Of a stretch of DNA of 64,000 nucleotides, positions 1 to 11,874 are shown piece by piece. The stretch's first letter is position 1. Every line of letters starts with the position of its first letter. The notes beneath the pieces are model-generated. The model was not told the DNA's origin, made no database searches, and worked only from the letters and a program-made list of their open reading frames with translations. Source of the DNA: Clitoria ternatea (Eukaryota; Streptophyta; Magnoliopsida; Fabales; Fabaceae). Both the position numbers and the translations under genes were made by a program. Location of the stretch: NCBI GenBank assembly GCA_037962975.1, contig CM075670.1, positions 234,254,242-234,318,241 of the forward strand, written 5' to 3'.

Positions 1-1
1 G

Positions 2-3000
2 AATGAATCACATGCCAGTGTAAACCGTGGAGGCTTCAGAGGACGAGGCCGTGGAAATGGTAACAGAGGAGGAAGAGGCAATGGGGAACGTGGCAATAAC
101 TCTGTGATGCCAAGGAACGATCGGGCTGGGAGATCTAATTCACCGGCAGCAGGCCTAATGTATGCTACCACTGTTGAGGAAGCTGCCCAAGCCAACGACT
201 TGGTTCAAAGTAAGTGCTTACTCAGAAATACTACTCTTGATGTGGTGTTTGACTCGGGTGCTACTCACTCATTTATTTCTAATGATTGTGTCATGTGAAT
301 AAGATTGCCTGTTGTTACTATAAATTGGCCATTAAATGTGTCTAATCCGACTGATGCTAAATTGTGGACTTCCATGATGTGTGAGAACGTATCCTTCACT
401 CTGGGTGATAGGGATTTTACTGCTGATTTAATATGTCTACCTTTGAGAGGTCTTGATATCGTTCTCGGTATGGATTGGCTATCAGCCAATAAAGTCCTGG
501 TTGACTATCAGAATCGGCAAGTGATTTTTCCTAAACAAAAAGCCGATGAATATGAAATCAAAGGTATATCTCAACTGCTTATGCTATTTTGTATGGTTGA
601 TGAGAAGAGTGAGTCTCAAATCCGAGATATCCCTATTGTTTATGATTTTCCCGAGTTATTCCCGGAGGATGTGCCTGGTGTTCCTCCTGATAGAGAGATT
701 GAATTCTCTATTGATTTAATTCCTGGAGCCGAGCCAGTCTCTAGAGCTCCTTATAGAATGTCCCCGATTGAGCTGACTGAGCTAAAGAAGCAAGTTGATG
801 AGCTGCTCGAATAACAATTTATTAGACCGAGTGTATCACCGTGGGGTGCTCCGGTGTTACTCGTCAAGAAAAAGGATGGTGGCATGTGGTTATGTATTGA
901 TTACCGCCAATTGAGTAAGCTGACCATTAAAAATAAATATCTATTGCCTAGGATCGACGATTTAATTGATCAGTTACGTGGTGTGTCGGTCTTTTCAAAA
1001 ATTGATTTGAGGTCGGGATATCACCAGATCCGAGTGAAAGCTACCGATATTCCTAAAACGGCATTCAGGACCCGATATGGTCACTGTGAATACGTGGTAA
1101 TGCCTTTCAGAGTGAGAAATGCTCCGGTTGTGTTCATGAATTATATGAACAACATTTTTCATTCTTACTTGGATCGGTTTGTGGTGGTATTTATGGATGA
1201 TATATTAGTTTATTCAAAGTCTTATGAAGATCATGAAGAACATCTCTGATTGGTACTCCAAGTGTTGAAGGAGAAGAAATTGTTTGCCAAATTGTCTAAG
1301 TGTGAATTCTGGGTGGATAGGATTCAATTCCTGGGTCACGTCATTTTCAGAGAAGGTGTCTCGGTAGATCCTTCAAAGGTCGAAGCTGTGATGACTTGGG
1401 AGAGACCTAAGTCGGTTACCAAGGTCAGAAGTTTTCTGGGTTTAGCCGGTTATTATCGGAGATTCATTGAGGGATTCTCCAAAATTTCCTTGCCTTTAAC
1501 CAAGCTAACCCGGAAAGATGTCCCTTTCGTGTGGTCCTCCGAGTGCGAGCAGAGTTTTCAAGAATTGAAAACCCGATTGACTTCCACTCCTGTATTGGCC
1601 TTGCCAAATTTGCAGGAAAGCTTTATAGTTTTCTGTGATGCATCCAGACTCGGCCTAGGATATGTGCTGATGCAGAATGGTCGAGTGATTGCTTAAGTTT
1701 CACGACAATTACGACCACACGAACAAAACTACCCTACTCATGATCTAGAATTGGTAGTAGTAGTCTTTGCACTAAAAATTTGGAGGCATTATCTTTATGG
1801 CTCTAAGTTCGAAGTGTATAGTGACCATAAGAGTCTAAAATATTTGTTTGATCAAAAGGAGTTGAATATGAGGCAAAAGAGATGGATTGTATTCTTGAAA
1901 GATTATGATTTCGACTTAAAATACAACCCAGGAAAGGCCAACGTTGTAGCTGACGCCTTGAGTCGGAAGTCTATTCACATGGCAACGATGATGGTTAAAG
2001 AGATGGAGTTGCTTGAACAATTCCGAGACATGAACCTGTAAGTAGATGTATCTTCGTCTCGGAAAGTGACTCTCGGGACATTAAAGATAGCTAATGAATT
2101 TTTGATGATTGTTTATGTACAGCAAAAGATAGATTCTTATTTAGTCAAGATGAAAGAAACTCAGGCTAAAGGTAAAGATTTATTCCTAACCGAGGGCTCT
2201 GATGGTATTTACCGAGTAAAAGGTCGGATTTATGTACCTGACTCAGGAGATTTACGATAATCGGTGCTTAATGAGGCCCATAAAAGCATGCTGAGTATTC
2301 ATTCAGGTACTACTAAGATGTATCATGATTTGAAGTTGCATTTCTGGTGGCCCAGAATGAAGAAGGATGTAGTTGACTTTATGGCCCATTGCATAATTTG
2401 TCAAAAAGCGAAGGTTGAGCATCAAAAACCGACCGGTGGTTTACAACCTTTGGAAATTCTTGTGTGGAAATGGGATGCTATAGCTATGGATTTCGTAATG
2501 GGGTTACCAAGGACTTGGAGTGGTCATGATGCTATTTGGGTTATCGTGGACCGATTGACAAAGTCTCCACACTTCTTGCCGATCAACATGAGTTATTCTT
2601 TGCCGAGACTAGCACAATTGTATATTAGTGAGATAGTCCGACTGCATGGCGTTCCATCTTCGATTGTGTCGGATAGAGATCCAAGATTTACTTCCCGATT
2701 TTAGGGAAGTCTGCATCAGGAGTTAGGTTCGAAGCTCCAATTGAGTTCGGCCTATCACCCTCAGACAGATGGGCAATCCGAGCGGACTATCCTGAGTTTG
2801 GAGGACTTGTTGAGGTCCTGTGTGCTAGAATATGGTGGAAGTTGGGAGCAATACCTTCCATTGGTCGAATTTACTTATAATAATAGCTATCACAGTAGCA
2901 TCGGTATGGCTCCATATGAGGCTTTATATGGAAGGAAATGTCGAACCCCTCTTTGCTGGTCGGAATCGGGTGAGAATCTAATGTTAGGACCAGAGATTGT

Positions 3001-3527
3001 GCAGCAGACCTCCGAGCAAATCCAAATAATCAAAGACAAAAATGAAAGCATCCCAGGACCGTCAAAAGAGCTATTATGACAAACGGACGAAGCCGATTGA
3101 ATTTTAGGTCGGTGATAAAGTCTTTTTGAAAGTCTCTCCGAGCAAAGGCATTGGGAGGGCATTGAAAAGCAAAAATTTGAGTCCAAGGTATATTGGTCCG
3201 TATGAAATATTAAAGAGAGTCGGACCTGTAGCTTATCAGATTGCATTGCCTTCTTATTTGGAAAATTTATATAGTGTATTTCACGTTTCTCAATTGAGGA
3301 AGTACTTGTCGGATCCTACTCATGAAATGCCAGATGATGATGTTGAAATCCAAGAGAACCTGACCACTATAGCCGAGCCCACTGGTATAGTGGACCGATC
3401 GCTGAAACGATTGAGAAACAAGAATGTCCAATTGGTTAAGGTTGCATGGCAGCAGGATTAGAGTATCATGCATACTTGGGAACGAGAAGACGCTATGAGG
3501 AAACAATATTCCGAGTTATTTCATTGA
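2..3527 (+). pseudogene. A1 gag-pol polyprotein, degraded (gag C-end to integrase)
   Basis: One frame (codon starts at position 2 mod 3) carries the polyprotein until about 3036. In order: the Arg/Gly-rich gag tail (about 28-100), protease with DSGATHSF (about 251-275), reverse transcriptase with FMDDILVYS (about 1192-1218; the usual residue before DD is I), RNase H (about 1600-1960), the integrase zinc finger (about 2280-2410, both Cys present), the integrase core with MDFV and DRDPRF, and a chromodomain-like end. Stops occur at 296, 812, 1247, 1694, 2039, 2258 and 2702. A one-base insertion in an A run near 3036-3041 shifts the rest to the 0 frame, which has further stops near 3105 and at 3459 and terminates at 3525. 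It cannot make a polyprotein. Confidence 0.9.
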
Positions 3528-3569
3528 TGTGTGATTTTTGTATTTAAATTTCGAGGACGAAATTTTTGT

Positions 3570-3582
3570 AGGAGGGGAGAAA
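3570..3582 (+). other. Polypurine tract of A1
   Basis: A purine run (AGGAGGGGAGAA) sits directly before the LTR start TGTATCATCC. In Ty3/gypsy elements this tract primes plus-strand DNA synthesis. The preceding TTTCGAGGACGAAATTT block is typical of Tekay elements. Confidence 0.75.
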
Positions 3583-4506
3583 TGTATCATCCTAAAAGTT
3601 GTAATTTTAGAAAATTCATTTATTAAGGATTAATGATGAATTTCCGAATGAAATTTCGAGTGAATAATGGGTGGAATATGAAATTCTGAGTGAAAATGGT
3701 GTAATACCGAGTGAGGTAAGACCGAGGAAGTTATTTCCAAATGGAATTAAGATGTTTTCGAGTGAAACATCATTAAGCAAATTATTTCTAAGTTAAGAAA
3801 ATAGTGTCCGAATAAGACACTTTCGAATAAGGAAAATACGAGTTAAACGGTTCCGATCGAGTATGTTTCCAAATGGATAGCTCCGAGTGAGCAATTTTCG
3901 AGGAAAGTAAATATCCGAGTGGTGAGTTATCAAGTGGTGAACCTCGTTAAATTTATGCTCGGGTCAATATTTAATAATGACCAAAAAGCTTGTGCTCGGG
4001 TTTGCCTTCGGAATTGTCCTTGACCCCGAGTGATTCGTTCGAATGGAAAGACTTCCGAGGAAGAGAGTTGACTTCAAACTCCGAGTGATTTTTAGATGGA
4101 AGACATCTGAGTGACGTAAGTAAAGGATTGACTCGGACATAAATATACTTGGGTATGTCTGAATGAGATCTTACTATGTAGGACATTTCCAAGGAAGGAA
4201 AGCCGAGTGTTCCATGGGATGGAACCTTTCCTCCGAATGAAGGAATTCTGAGCGGACAGAGGCTTTATCGGAAGGATGTGCCCAAGACAACACCGAGTCA
4301 GAATTATTGATTATTTTAAATTATCAGATCTTTCGACGTCACTGTTTCTGCTAGCTTCCAGCAGATTCTTCTTCTGATATTTTCTAAGTATGGGACCCTC
4401 TTTGATGTGCTGTCCCTTTTCATTAAATGCTTATTCCTTATTCATCATCTGAAGAAAATGTACAGCAGATATCTTTTTATTGTTCACGTCTCTTTTGCAT
4501 GAACAA

Positions 4507-4514
4507 TATAAATA
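4507..4514 (+). promoter_or_regulatory. Putative TATA box of the A1 LTR
   Basis: TATAAATA is placed about 925 bases into the LTR. The same box recurs in the other family A LTRs at 41691-41698 (+), 40259-40266 (-) and 56093-56100 (-). Conservation at one LTR position supports a pol II core promoter. Confidence 0.6.
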
Positions 4515-5506
4515 TCAACTACTGTTGGATAGATTAAAGACTTTTGAAAAGTGAAAAACATCATCCACAATCTTTCTCTTCAAACTCTTGCTAAAAGCCA
4601 TTAACGAAGAAGCAATCAAACTTCATTTCTTCTCTTTGCAAAGAAATCTTTGGACTAGTACAATGCTGAAAATTCCAGTCGGAATTTACGAGCTGAGAGT
4701 GGAATATAGCTTTAAGAGCTGCAAGAACTCTCTATACCAGGTAGGGGGAGCGTTACATTTCAAAGAAATAGTTTATGAATGAATGAGGGGTATTAACTAC
4801 TGTGTAAATATGTTGTGTGCATAATTGTTATTGAGACCCCGTTTATATGACACTTTATGTTTTCATATATTCCATTCATATTATTGATGTTGACATTGAT
4901 ATGAGTATAAGAATGTTATCCATGAATTTTTCATGATGAATATAAATGCATGGGATGCATATTGATCAGTATGTGATACTTATGTGATGAATGATTATGA
5001 AATATGATGTGATTTTCATAAAAGACCTTAGGTGGGACTCAAGGCAACCTCTTGAGCGGGGCTCGGGGTTTTAGCCCGTAGCACTGAGTAGAGTACCGCT
5101 ATCACTCTGGGAGTGATACTCGATGTTACATTATGGGCGTAGAGCGGTTTGGTACCTGTAAAACGGCCGGATCAGCTGGGAGCTGAATTATGGCTCGGGG
5201 AGCCAGTGTTGCAGCACAAATTAAAAGACTTAATAATGGATCCATTTGATTGAGCATGTGTATGCACTGTTATTTATGTTATTGAGAATAACATATTGTT
5301 CCTGTTGTTTTAAATAGCTCGGTATGTGTTATTTATATAGTTATGGATTAGACTTTTAATCCAATTCAATAACTATTATTTGATATGTTTATGCTCACCC
5401 CCTACTTACTATTTTTACAGTGGATAGGAGACACAGTGAAGGCACTTGAAGTCACTCAACCGACTGGAGCATTATGTATTAGCATGAGGAATGCATAGTG
5501 CATATA

Positions 5507-5511
5507 GTTAT
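5507..5511. repeat. Target site duplication GTTAT, left of Ogre
   Basis: GTTAT lies directly before TGTGAACACC and again at 35228-35232 directly after the terminal GCGACA. Five-base duplications are normal for Ty3/gypsy integrases. Confidence 0.9.
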
Positions 5512-6677
5512 TGTGAACACCTATTTTTGTCCGGCAAAATATATATTAAGATATGTAGAAAAAAGTAGAACCAAAAAAGAAAAAAAAAGAAAAAAAGTTT
5601 ATTTGTCCTAGAGTCCGGAATCAATGTTGACTGCATTAACCGGGGTTCTAGCACGGTTTCATGACCGGTGTTACTTCACTAATTCTAAGCTCGTATAGCC
5701 TCAGTGAAGTACGGTATTTTACACCTCAGTTCGGTGGAAATCCGAGGTTCTTCAAGTTAAAATTGATGTCTTAATCCGTACTTAAACTTCAAGACACACC
5801 GGAGGTAAACCTGCAGAAGATTCCTCAATGCTTAATATTTAACCGAGGTCAAGAGAAATGTCCATATTTGACCAATGATTTCAGACCCCGGTTATGACTT
5901 ACCAGTTCTTATTGGTGAAGCGGTACAGTGCTTAGAACCTCGTCCAGTCCAGATTGCCACCCCGGATCATTTTTTTGAAAAAAATAATATTAAAAATTGC
6001 ATAGTGACCATTGGAATAGTAACCCTTCCCCATTTCTATAAATACCCAATCCCTCTTCATTTCCTACCACACCTCTCATTTCATCAATTCTCTTCATTTC
6101 TCTCAAGCAATGGCTGATGGATGTCGAAGCCAAGAGGAAAGAATAAGGGAGGGAAGACGATGTTTTGTGACTACCTTTTTACTCCTTATAGTGTGGGTAG
6201 TAATTTATATTTATTGGATATTTTATTTATTTCCATATATGTAATAAATAATTTATGCTTCCATTTGTATTTTTAAATAAAAGGCCCAAAAAAAATAAAA
6301 TAAAAAATAAAAAAATAAAAAAAAGAAAAAATAATAATAAATGGGCAAAATAAATAAATAAATAACGAAAATAAAAAAAATAAATAAAAAAGGGGCCAAA
6401 AAAGGGCCCAAACAAAAAAAAATCTAAAAAAAAAGAGGCCCAAAATAAATATAGGCCCAAAAGAAAAAGTTCCAAAAAAAAAATCTAAAAAAAAACGAAA
6501 TTCAAAAAAAAAGAAAAAAAGAAAAAAAGAAAAAGGAAAGATCGGTGGTTTATTAGTGGTGGGCCCCGGTTTGGTTGGATAATTGGAGAAAATTGGGGAA
6601 ATTGACATCAAATTTGGACAAATTGAAAAAGTAGAAAAGTGATGTCATTTATAGAGGATCCAATGCCAAATTTCTTC

Positions 6678-6685
6678 TATAAATA
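6678..6685 (+). promoter_or_regulatory. Putative TATA box, Ogre 5' LTR
   Basis: TATAAATA, within CTTCTATAAATAGAAGG, is preserved in the 3' LTR at 33059-33066. A second match near 6036 (TATAAATACCC) is also preserved. Which one is used cannot be told from sequence. Confidence 0.5.
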
Positions 6686-7364
6686 GAAGGTGATATTGAG
6701 GCATTTTGGAGGAAGAAGAAGAAAAAAGTGGGGAAAGAGTGTTAAATTTTTGTGAGAATTTTTAGAAGTTTTAGTTTTCAAAAATTATGTTGTGTAATCC
6801 TAGTTAGGAAAATGAGTGCATCACTCTTGTTTGTCTTAGTATGTGAGTTTTTATGAGCCAAAATACCGTCCAAGTGTTGTAACCGGTGTCCAAATACCTT
6901 CAAATCGAGTCCAAACAAAGCCAAAAACAAAGGAAATCTACACAAAATTGATTTCCCGACTTCCGTTCTAGTTTCTCTGTAATTGATCTTGTACCAAGGT
7001 ATTTTTTATTAATACAAGGTTGTTTATTTATATTTATTTATTCGTCTTTATTTAATTGTTATTTATTTTTCTGTACTTTTATTTTTCTTTATTTATATTC
7101 AAGCACTTTATTTTCCCGCACTTTATTTTTCTGTAGTTATTTATATGTTTATTTATTTTTATACATCTCCATCTTTATTTATTTATTTGTACCTTTATTT
7201 TTCTTTATTTATTTATTTCTTTACACTTTTATTTCTCTTTATGTACTTTTCTGCACTTTTATTATTGTTAATTTATTTTTTTGCACTTTATTTATTCGCA
7301 CTTTATATTACGTAATTATTAGTTTATTTTTTTATTTTTTATTTTTTACATTTTTTATTTACTT

Positions 7365-7720
7365 TTATGCCGTTTATTTTATTTATTTACTTTCCTGCCC
7401 CTTTATTTTTTATCATTTACTTTTCTGCCCCTTTATTTTCATATATTTACTTTTCTGCCCCTTTATTTTTGTTATTTATATTTCTGCCCTTTTATTTTCA
7501 TGTATTTACTTTCCTGCCCCTTTATTTTTGTTATTTACTTTTCTACTCCTTTATTTTCATATATTTACTTTTCTACCCCTTTATTTTTGTTATTTATATT
7601 TTTGCCCCTTTATTTTCATGTATTTACTTTTCTATCCCTTTATTTTTGTTATTTACATTTCTACTCTTTTATTTTTTATTATTTATTTTTCTGCCCCTTT
7701 ATTTTATGTATTTATTTTTC
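7365..7720 (+). repeat. T-rich ~30 bp tandem repeat in Ogre 5' LTR
   Basis: The unit is roughly TTTTCTGCCCCTTTATTTT plus TATTTAC variants, recurring at about 30-base spacing (for example CTGCCC near 7395, 7425, 7455 and 7485). About a dozen units are present. The same array lies in the 3' LTR at about 33750-34090. Three overlapping frames stay open across it and give Phe/Leu/Tyr-rich peptides; this is a by-product of the 30-base (multiple of three) period. Confidence 0.8.
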
Positions 7721-8863
7721 TCTTTTTTTTATTTTTATGTATTTATTGTTATGTCTATTTATTTTTATTATGTTTTTTTTGAACTTTTATTTATTTTCCT
7801 GTACCTTTATTTTATTATTATTATTTATTCTCTATACTTTTATTTTTGGTTATTTATCTTTTTGCCTTTTTATTTATTTATTTATTTTTCTACACTTTTT
7901 ATTTATTTATTTACGTTTGACCATTTTAATAGTTTATAAATATGTATATATATATATATATGTACATAATTATCTATTTTTATTATGGTCATGATTTCCT
8001 ATGATTTTCTTTTAGTAACTTTTTGATAATTAAGAAAAAATCACTTTTATAAAAAAATAAAAAAAAACTAAAAAAAAATCAAGACTAATAAGTAGTGTGT
8101 TATTTATTTATTCATTTTTTTTTAAAATTTAAGATGAGATTAATTTAGATGAGACATCTTATTAATCTTATTTTTTTTAAAAGATAATTAAATAATATTC
8201 CTTGTCAATTTTGATTAATGAAGTGTATTATATTTCTTTATCTTTATGTTGATATGTTTAATTCTATTTTTTTTCCTCTTATCTTTATTTATTTATTTAT
8301 TTGTTTGTTTTAAACTTTATATTTCTCAATAAAATTAATTTTTATTAGAAAATAAGTAAGACAAGACGTCTTATTATTTTTTTTATTCTTTTTATTTTTA
8401 TGGTCTTTTAATCATTTGCTTATTTATTTTTGTTTAGAACGAAAAACAACAAACTTAGGAGATGTATTTTATTATTATCTTTGTTTTATTCATATTTATA
8501 TTTTTTTTATTGTGTATATTATTTATGATTGTTTTATGAAGGATGAAATATTTGATAATCATTTTTGAAATTATGCATGATCAATTTGGGTAACCGTTTT
8601 TTTTACGGACAGTGTGGGGTGCTAATACCTTCCCCTCTTGTAATTCGACTCCCGGACTAAACAGAATCTCATTTTTTTTTAAAAAAAAACCAGTGCTGTT
8701 TAAAGGTTTTCCTAATATTTTCCTTAATAAATATTAGTGGCGACTCCTTGAACCCTTTATTTTCTTTAGGCTTCTCAAGAGCCTCATTTCAATACGGTTT
8801 CAATTTTCTTTTATTTGCCTTTAACCAGTCCGCGTCGCGCGCCGGGACCCCGGTCGCGACAAA

Positions 8864-8881
8864 TGGCGACTCCACTGTGGA
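8864..8881 (+). other. Ogre primer-binding site
   Basis: TGGCGACTCCACTGTGGA starts two bases after the 5' LTR. It has the TGG start expected for pairing with a tRNA 3' CCA end. From memory, Ogre elements use tRNA-Arg; the exact tRNA needs comparison with a tRNA set. Confidence 0.75.
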
Positions 8882-9665
8882 CATTTTGAGAGTCAAGCCC
8901 GTTAAATTGATCTTGTGTGTTTTGTTGATTGTTAATTATTTCATCCTTTATATTTATTTGTTATGTTATTCTCGTTGTTCATCTAATCTTCCATTCATTT
9001 TAGATCTTATATTTTTTTTACTTCTTTATTGCCTTAATTTAGAACCATAGGGTAGAAGACATGTGATATTTATTTTGCCTTATGTTTGTTCATTGTGAAG
9101 AATGGGTAAAAGTACAGGTATGAATGCCCCACACACTTCACCTTCATCATAATGCGCACACTATTAGAAGGGACCCTATTCCTGGGCCCCGCAAAAGACA
9201 TAGGCTAGGGGAGATTATTAGCGGTGTCATTTAGGACGAGACGTCCTACCATGATTCGCGTGAAAATCTCAGCCGGGGTGTTATCTTAGTTATGATGTCC
9301 GCACTAAGTAGAATTCCCTACTTTTTGCATAAGACTCATAGCTAAAGATCAGAGCTCCGGTGACCTTCTTAGAACTAATTAGAACAATCACCTTTTGAAG
9401 AAACACGATTAAATAGCCTTAGAGCCAATTAGGTGGTCACCTTGTCTAAGACATAATTGGGCAAACATTCCTTTTATCTTTTATTCATTTGCACAAAGTT
9501 TTTTTAAAAAAAAATCAAAAATGTATATTTTCTATACTTAAGTCATGATAAGTATTATCACACTCTTATGTGAGGATATTTATCAAACCGTTTTCTTTGT
9601 TAATCTGATTCATTTATTTCTTTTGTTAAAGGTGAAATTTAAACATCGATAAGTATCACTAAAAA
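8882..9665 (+). other. Ogre 5' leader, no gene seen
   Basis: Untranslated leader between the primer site and ORF1. An open frame at 8748-9050 straddles the LTR end and has no recognisable content. Confidence 0.6.
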
Positions 9666-11585
9666 ATGGAATTTAACATGAGATCAAGTGATCAAGAAGT
9701 GAAGGCAACTGGTTTAAAAAATTTATTACACCTCAAAGTCATCAGGTCAAATACTAGCAATCTGTTGTCCTTAAGCAAAAGGATGGATATTACTCAGAAA
9801 ATGACCTTTACAAGGAATTATAGAAAGATCCTAAAATTCTTAGAGGTCGAAGTGCAAGAAGGGGCCCTTACTGCTCTAGCTCAGTTTTATGATCCTCCTC
9901 TCCGCTGTTTTACATTCAAAGATTTCCAGTTAGCTCCTACTTTGGAGGAATTTGAATAGATATTTGGCTTGCCATTAGAAGATTTGAAACCTTATCGTCA
10001 AACTGAACATCATGCTTCAATCTTCAGTGTAGCTCGCATTCTCAAGATGGATCCTGAAATGCTTAAGAAGGCTCAATTAAACAGGAACCAAATTTTAGGA
10101 TTCGCACTAAGCTTCTTTGAGCAGCAACTCCTCAGTCAGGCAGGGAAAGGAGAATGGGACGTGTTTGTTGACATTTTGGCGTTGGCCATCTATGGTGTGA
10201 TCCTCTTCCCAAGCCTTGATAATTATATTGATTTCAAGGCAATTGATGTTTTCCTAGCTAGAAAGCTTAGAGGTGAAATTTCCATGACTGCTGTCTTAGC
10301 TGATATCTATTGTACAATGGATTCCTGTCACAACCGAAATGGGAAGAAGATCGTCTGTTGTCTACCCGCCTTGTATCTATGGCTTACTTCTCATGTCTTC
10401 AATCAAGTTGGCAAGGTTGAATGTCCTATCTCTGATTTGAAGCTCCTTAGGTTAACTAAGAAGACTAATAGGGAGTGGGCAGGACATCTGGCAGGATTAT
10501 CTGCTAGCATGATTCGGTGGTACCCTCAGTGGATGAACGTGGATTCCATTATTTACTGCTGTGGGAAATTTCTAAATGTGCCTCTCATAGGAACTCAAGG
10601 ATACATCAATTATAATCCTAGTATTGCGAAAAGACAACTTGCTTATCCTATGATACAGCCTCCCAAAGAAGAAACAGTAACACCTTTTCTTCATTATTAT
10701 ATTGAAGGAAATAGTGCTCCTGTTATTTAAACTGTCATTGATGCTTGGGGCAAGGTCCATAGGAAAGGAAAAGAATTGGGTGTCCGAAGTTATGCTGCAA
10801 AAGAAAGTTACCACCAGTGGATTTCAAATAAGGTAGCCATTGTCAAATTACCCTTCAAAGATCACGGTGCTCATGTGAGAAATCCAGCTACCGAGGAAAG
10901 CAAAGAGATTGAAAACTTGAGGAGTAAGTTGGCTAAAATGACAAAGAAAAATCAAGCTTTGGAGGATGATTTAATCAAAATTCAACAAGACAATGCTTCC
11001 CTTAAGAGAAAAAGGTGTGAATTAGAAAATGCCTTTGAAGACATGGGTAAGAAGCGACGAATTGAAAGAGAACATATGATACAATTAGATCAATGCCTCC
11101 AAACAGCGAACAGCCAATTGAAGACCAAAGAGAAACAAAAGGATGATATATTGGCTGACAAAGGGCGGTTATGAGGAATTCTAGCCAAGACAAAAGAAGA
11201 AGCTCAAGTTGAAAAGAACCTTATGCAAGCACGACTTGATGAACTGGAACAACAAGTCAGAGATGTCGCCAGTGCTTGCGAGCGTGAAATAAATGAAGAA
11301 AAATGCCAAGCCATGGAAGACAAGGATAGATATGAAGAGATTATACGTTTAATGACCCTAGAAAGGGTTGAGTTGGAAAGTCTTGTCTATTCTTGGAGAG
11401 ACCGTTTTTCTAATCTAGCCGGTCTTGCTAATGGAACACTTAGAGATATTCCTCACCTGTTGAAGAAGGCTGAAGCAATGATGAACCCGCTTTCTACACT
11501 GGAGGAAATCGCAACATTCATCCAATACTGCAAGGGGCAATTGGATAAAATGAAGGTCTGGATTGCTAAAGCGAGAGAGAATTGA
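9666..11585 (+). pseudogene. Ogre ORF1 (extra ORF upstream of gag), broken by three stops
   Basis: A single frame of 640 codons is interrupted by stops at 9957, 10728 and 11172. The first ~390 residues form a globular region with the block PPLRCFTFKDFQLAPTLEE and a later WYPQWM motif, matching the protein that Ogre elements encode before gag (as I recall annotated DUF7745 or plant-mobile-domain-like). The last ~230 residues are charged and heptad-like, a predicted coiled coil (about 10900-11400). The function of ORF1 in Ogre is not established. No frameshifts are visible, so only point nonsense changes broke it. The start ATG at 9666 is the first in frame after the leader. Confidence 0.85.
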
Positions 11586-11874
11586 TTTTGAGTTATTGTA
11601 ACAAATAATGTATCAGAACTTGTTGATCAATGAATAAATCTCATGTTGAATTTGCATTTTTCTTCTAACTTAGTACTTTAGAAAAAGACATTCTAAAAGA
11701 AAGGTTTATCTTTGCTTACCGATATTTAAAATTCATCATGCATTTACTTTACATCTCTTTATGTCATTTAACAATACTTGTTCTTGTACCAAGGGGGATT
11801 TCTTTGTATTTATTCACATCACGGGGAGAAAGGGCTCAAAGCATCCTTATCAAACCCGATTGCAAACAAGACTC
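11586..11874 (+). other. Spacer between Ogre ORF1 and gag
   Basis: About 290 bases. The gag frame is already open from 11761, and a conserved-looking block (HPYQTR) precedes the ATG at 11875, so gag translation could start earlier. No RNA gene seen. Confidence 0.45.

Larger units (their letters stand above)
3583..5511 (+). repeat. A1 3' LTR, first part (U3 and most of R/U5)
   Basis: The LTR begins TGTATCATCC after the polypurine tract and is cut at 5511 by the Ogre element. It is homologous to the LTRs at 39046-41333, 41334-42966 and 54918-57163. The first ~700 bases are full of CCGAGTGA-like motifs. A TATA box (TATAAATA, 4507-4514) follows. The part after 5000 (ACGGCCGGATCAGCTGGGAGC and neighbours) is the most conserved block across copies. 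No host gene is present; an ORF at 4588-4782 is unsupported. Confidence 0.85.
5512..8861 (+). repeat. Ogre 5' LTR
   Basis: It starts TGTGAACACC and ends GTCGCGACA two bases before the primer site. A purine/A-rich stretch (about 6270-6540) and a T-rich stretch (about 7015-7930) give long spurious frames. TATA boxes are visible at 6678-6685 and near 6036. It differs from the 3' LTR (31893-35227) at scattered substitutions and by small indels mostly in homopolymers. Confidence 0.92.

Noticed and set aside
6227..6611. Minus-strand Phe-rich frames
   Set aside because: A purine/A-rich low-complexity part of the Ogre LTR; repeated at 32610-32991. No motif.
7367..7994. Overlapping plus-strand frames rich in Phe/Leu/Tyr that look like membrane proteins
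   Set aside because: They lie in a T-rich 30 bp tandem array inside the Ogre LTR, and all three frames are open for the same reason. The same happens at 33748-34374.
8748..9050. 100-codon frame at the Ogre LTR end
   Set aside because: It spans the LTR end and primer site; no motif.
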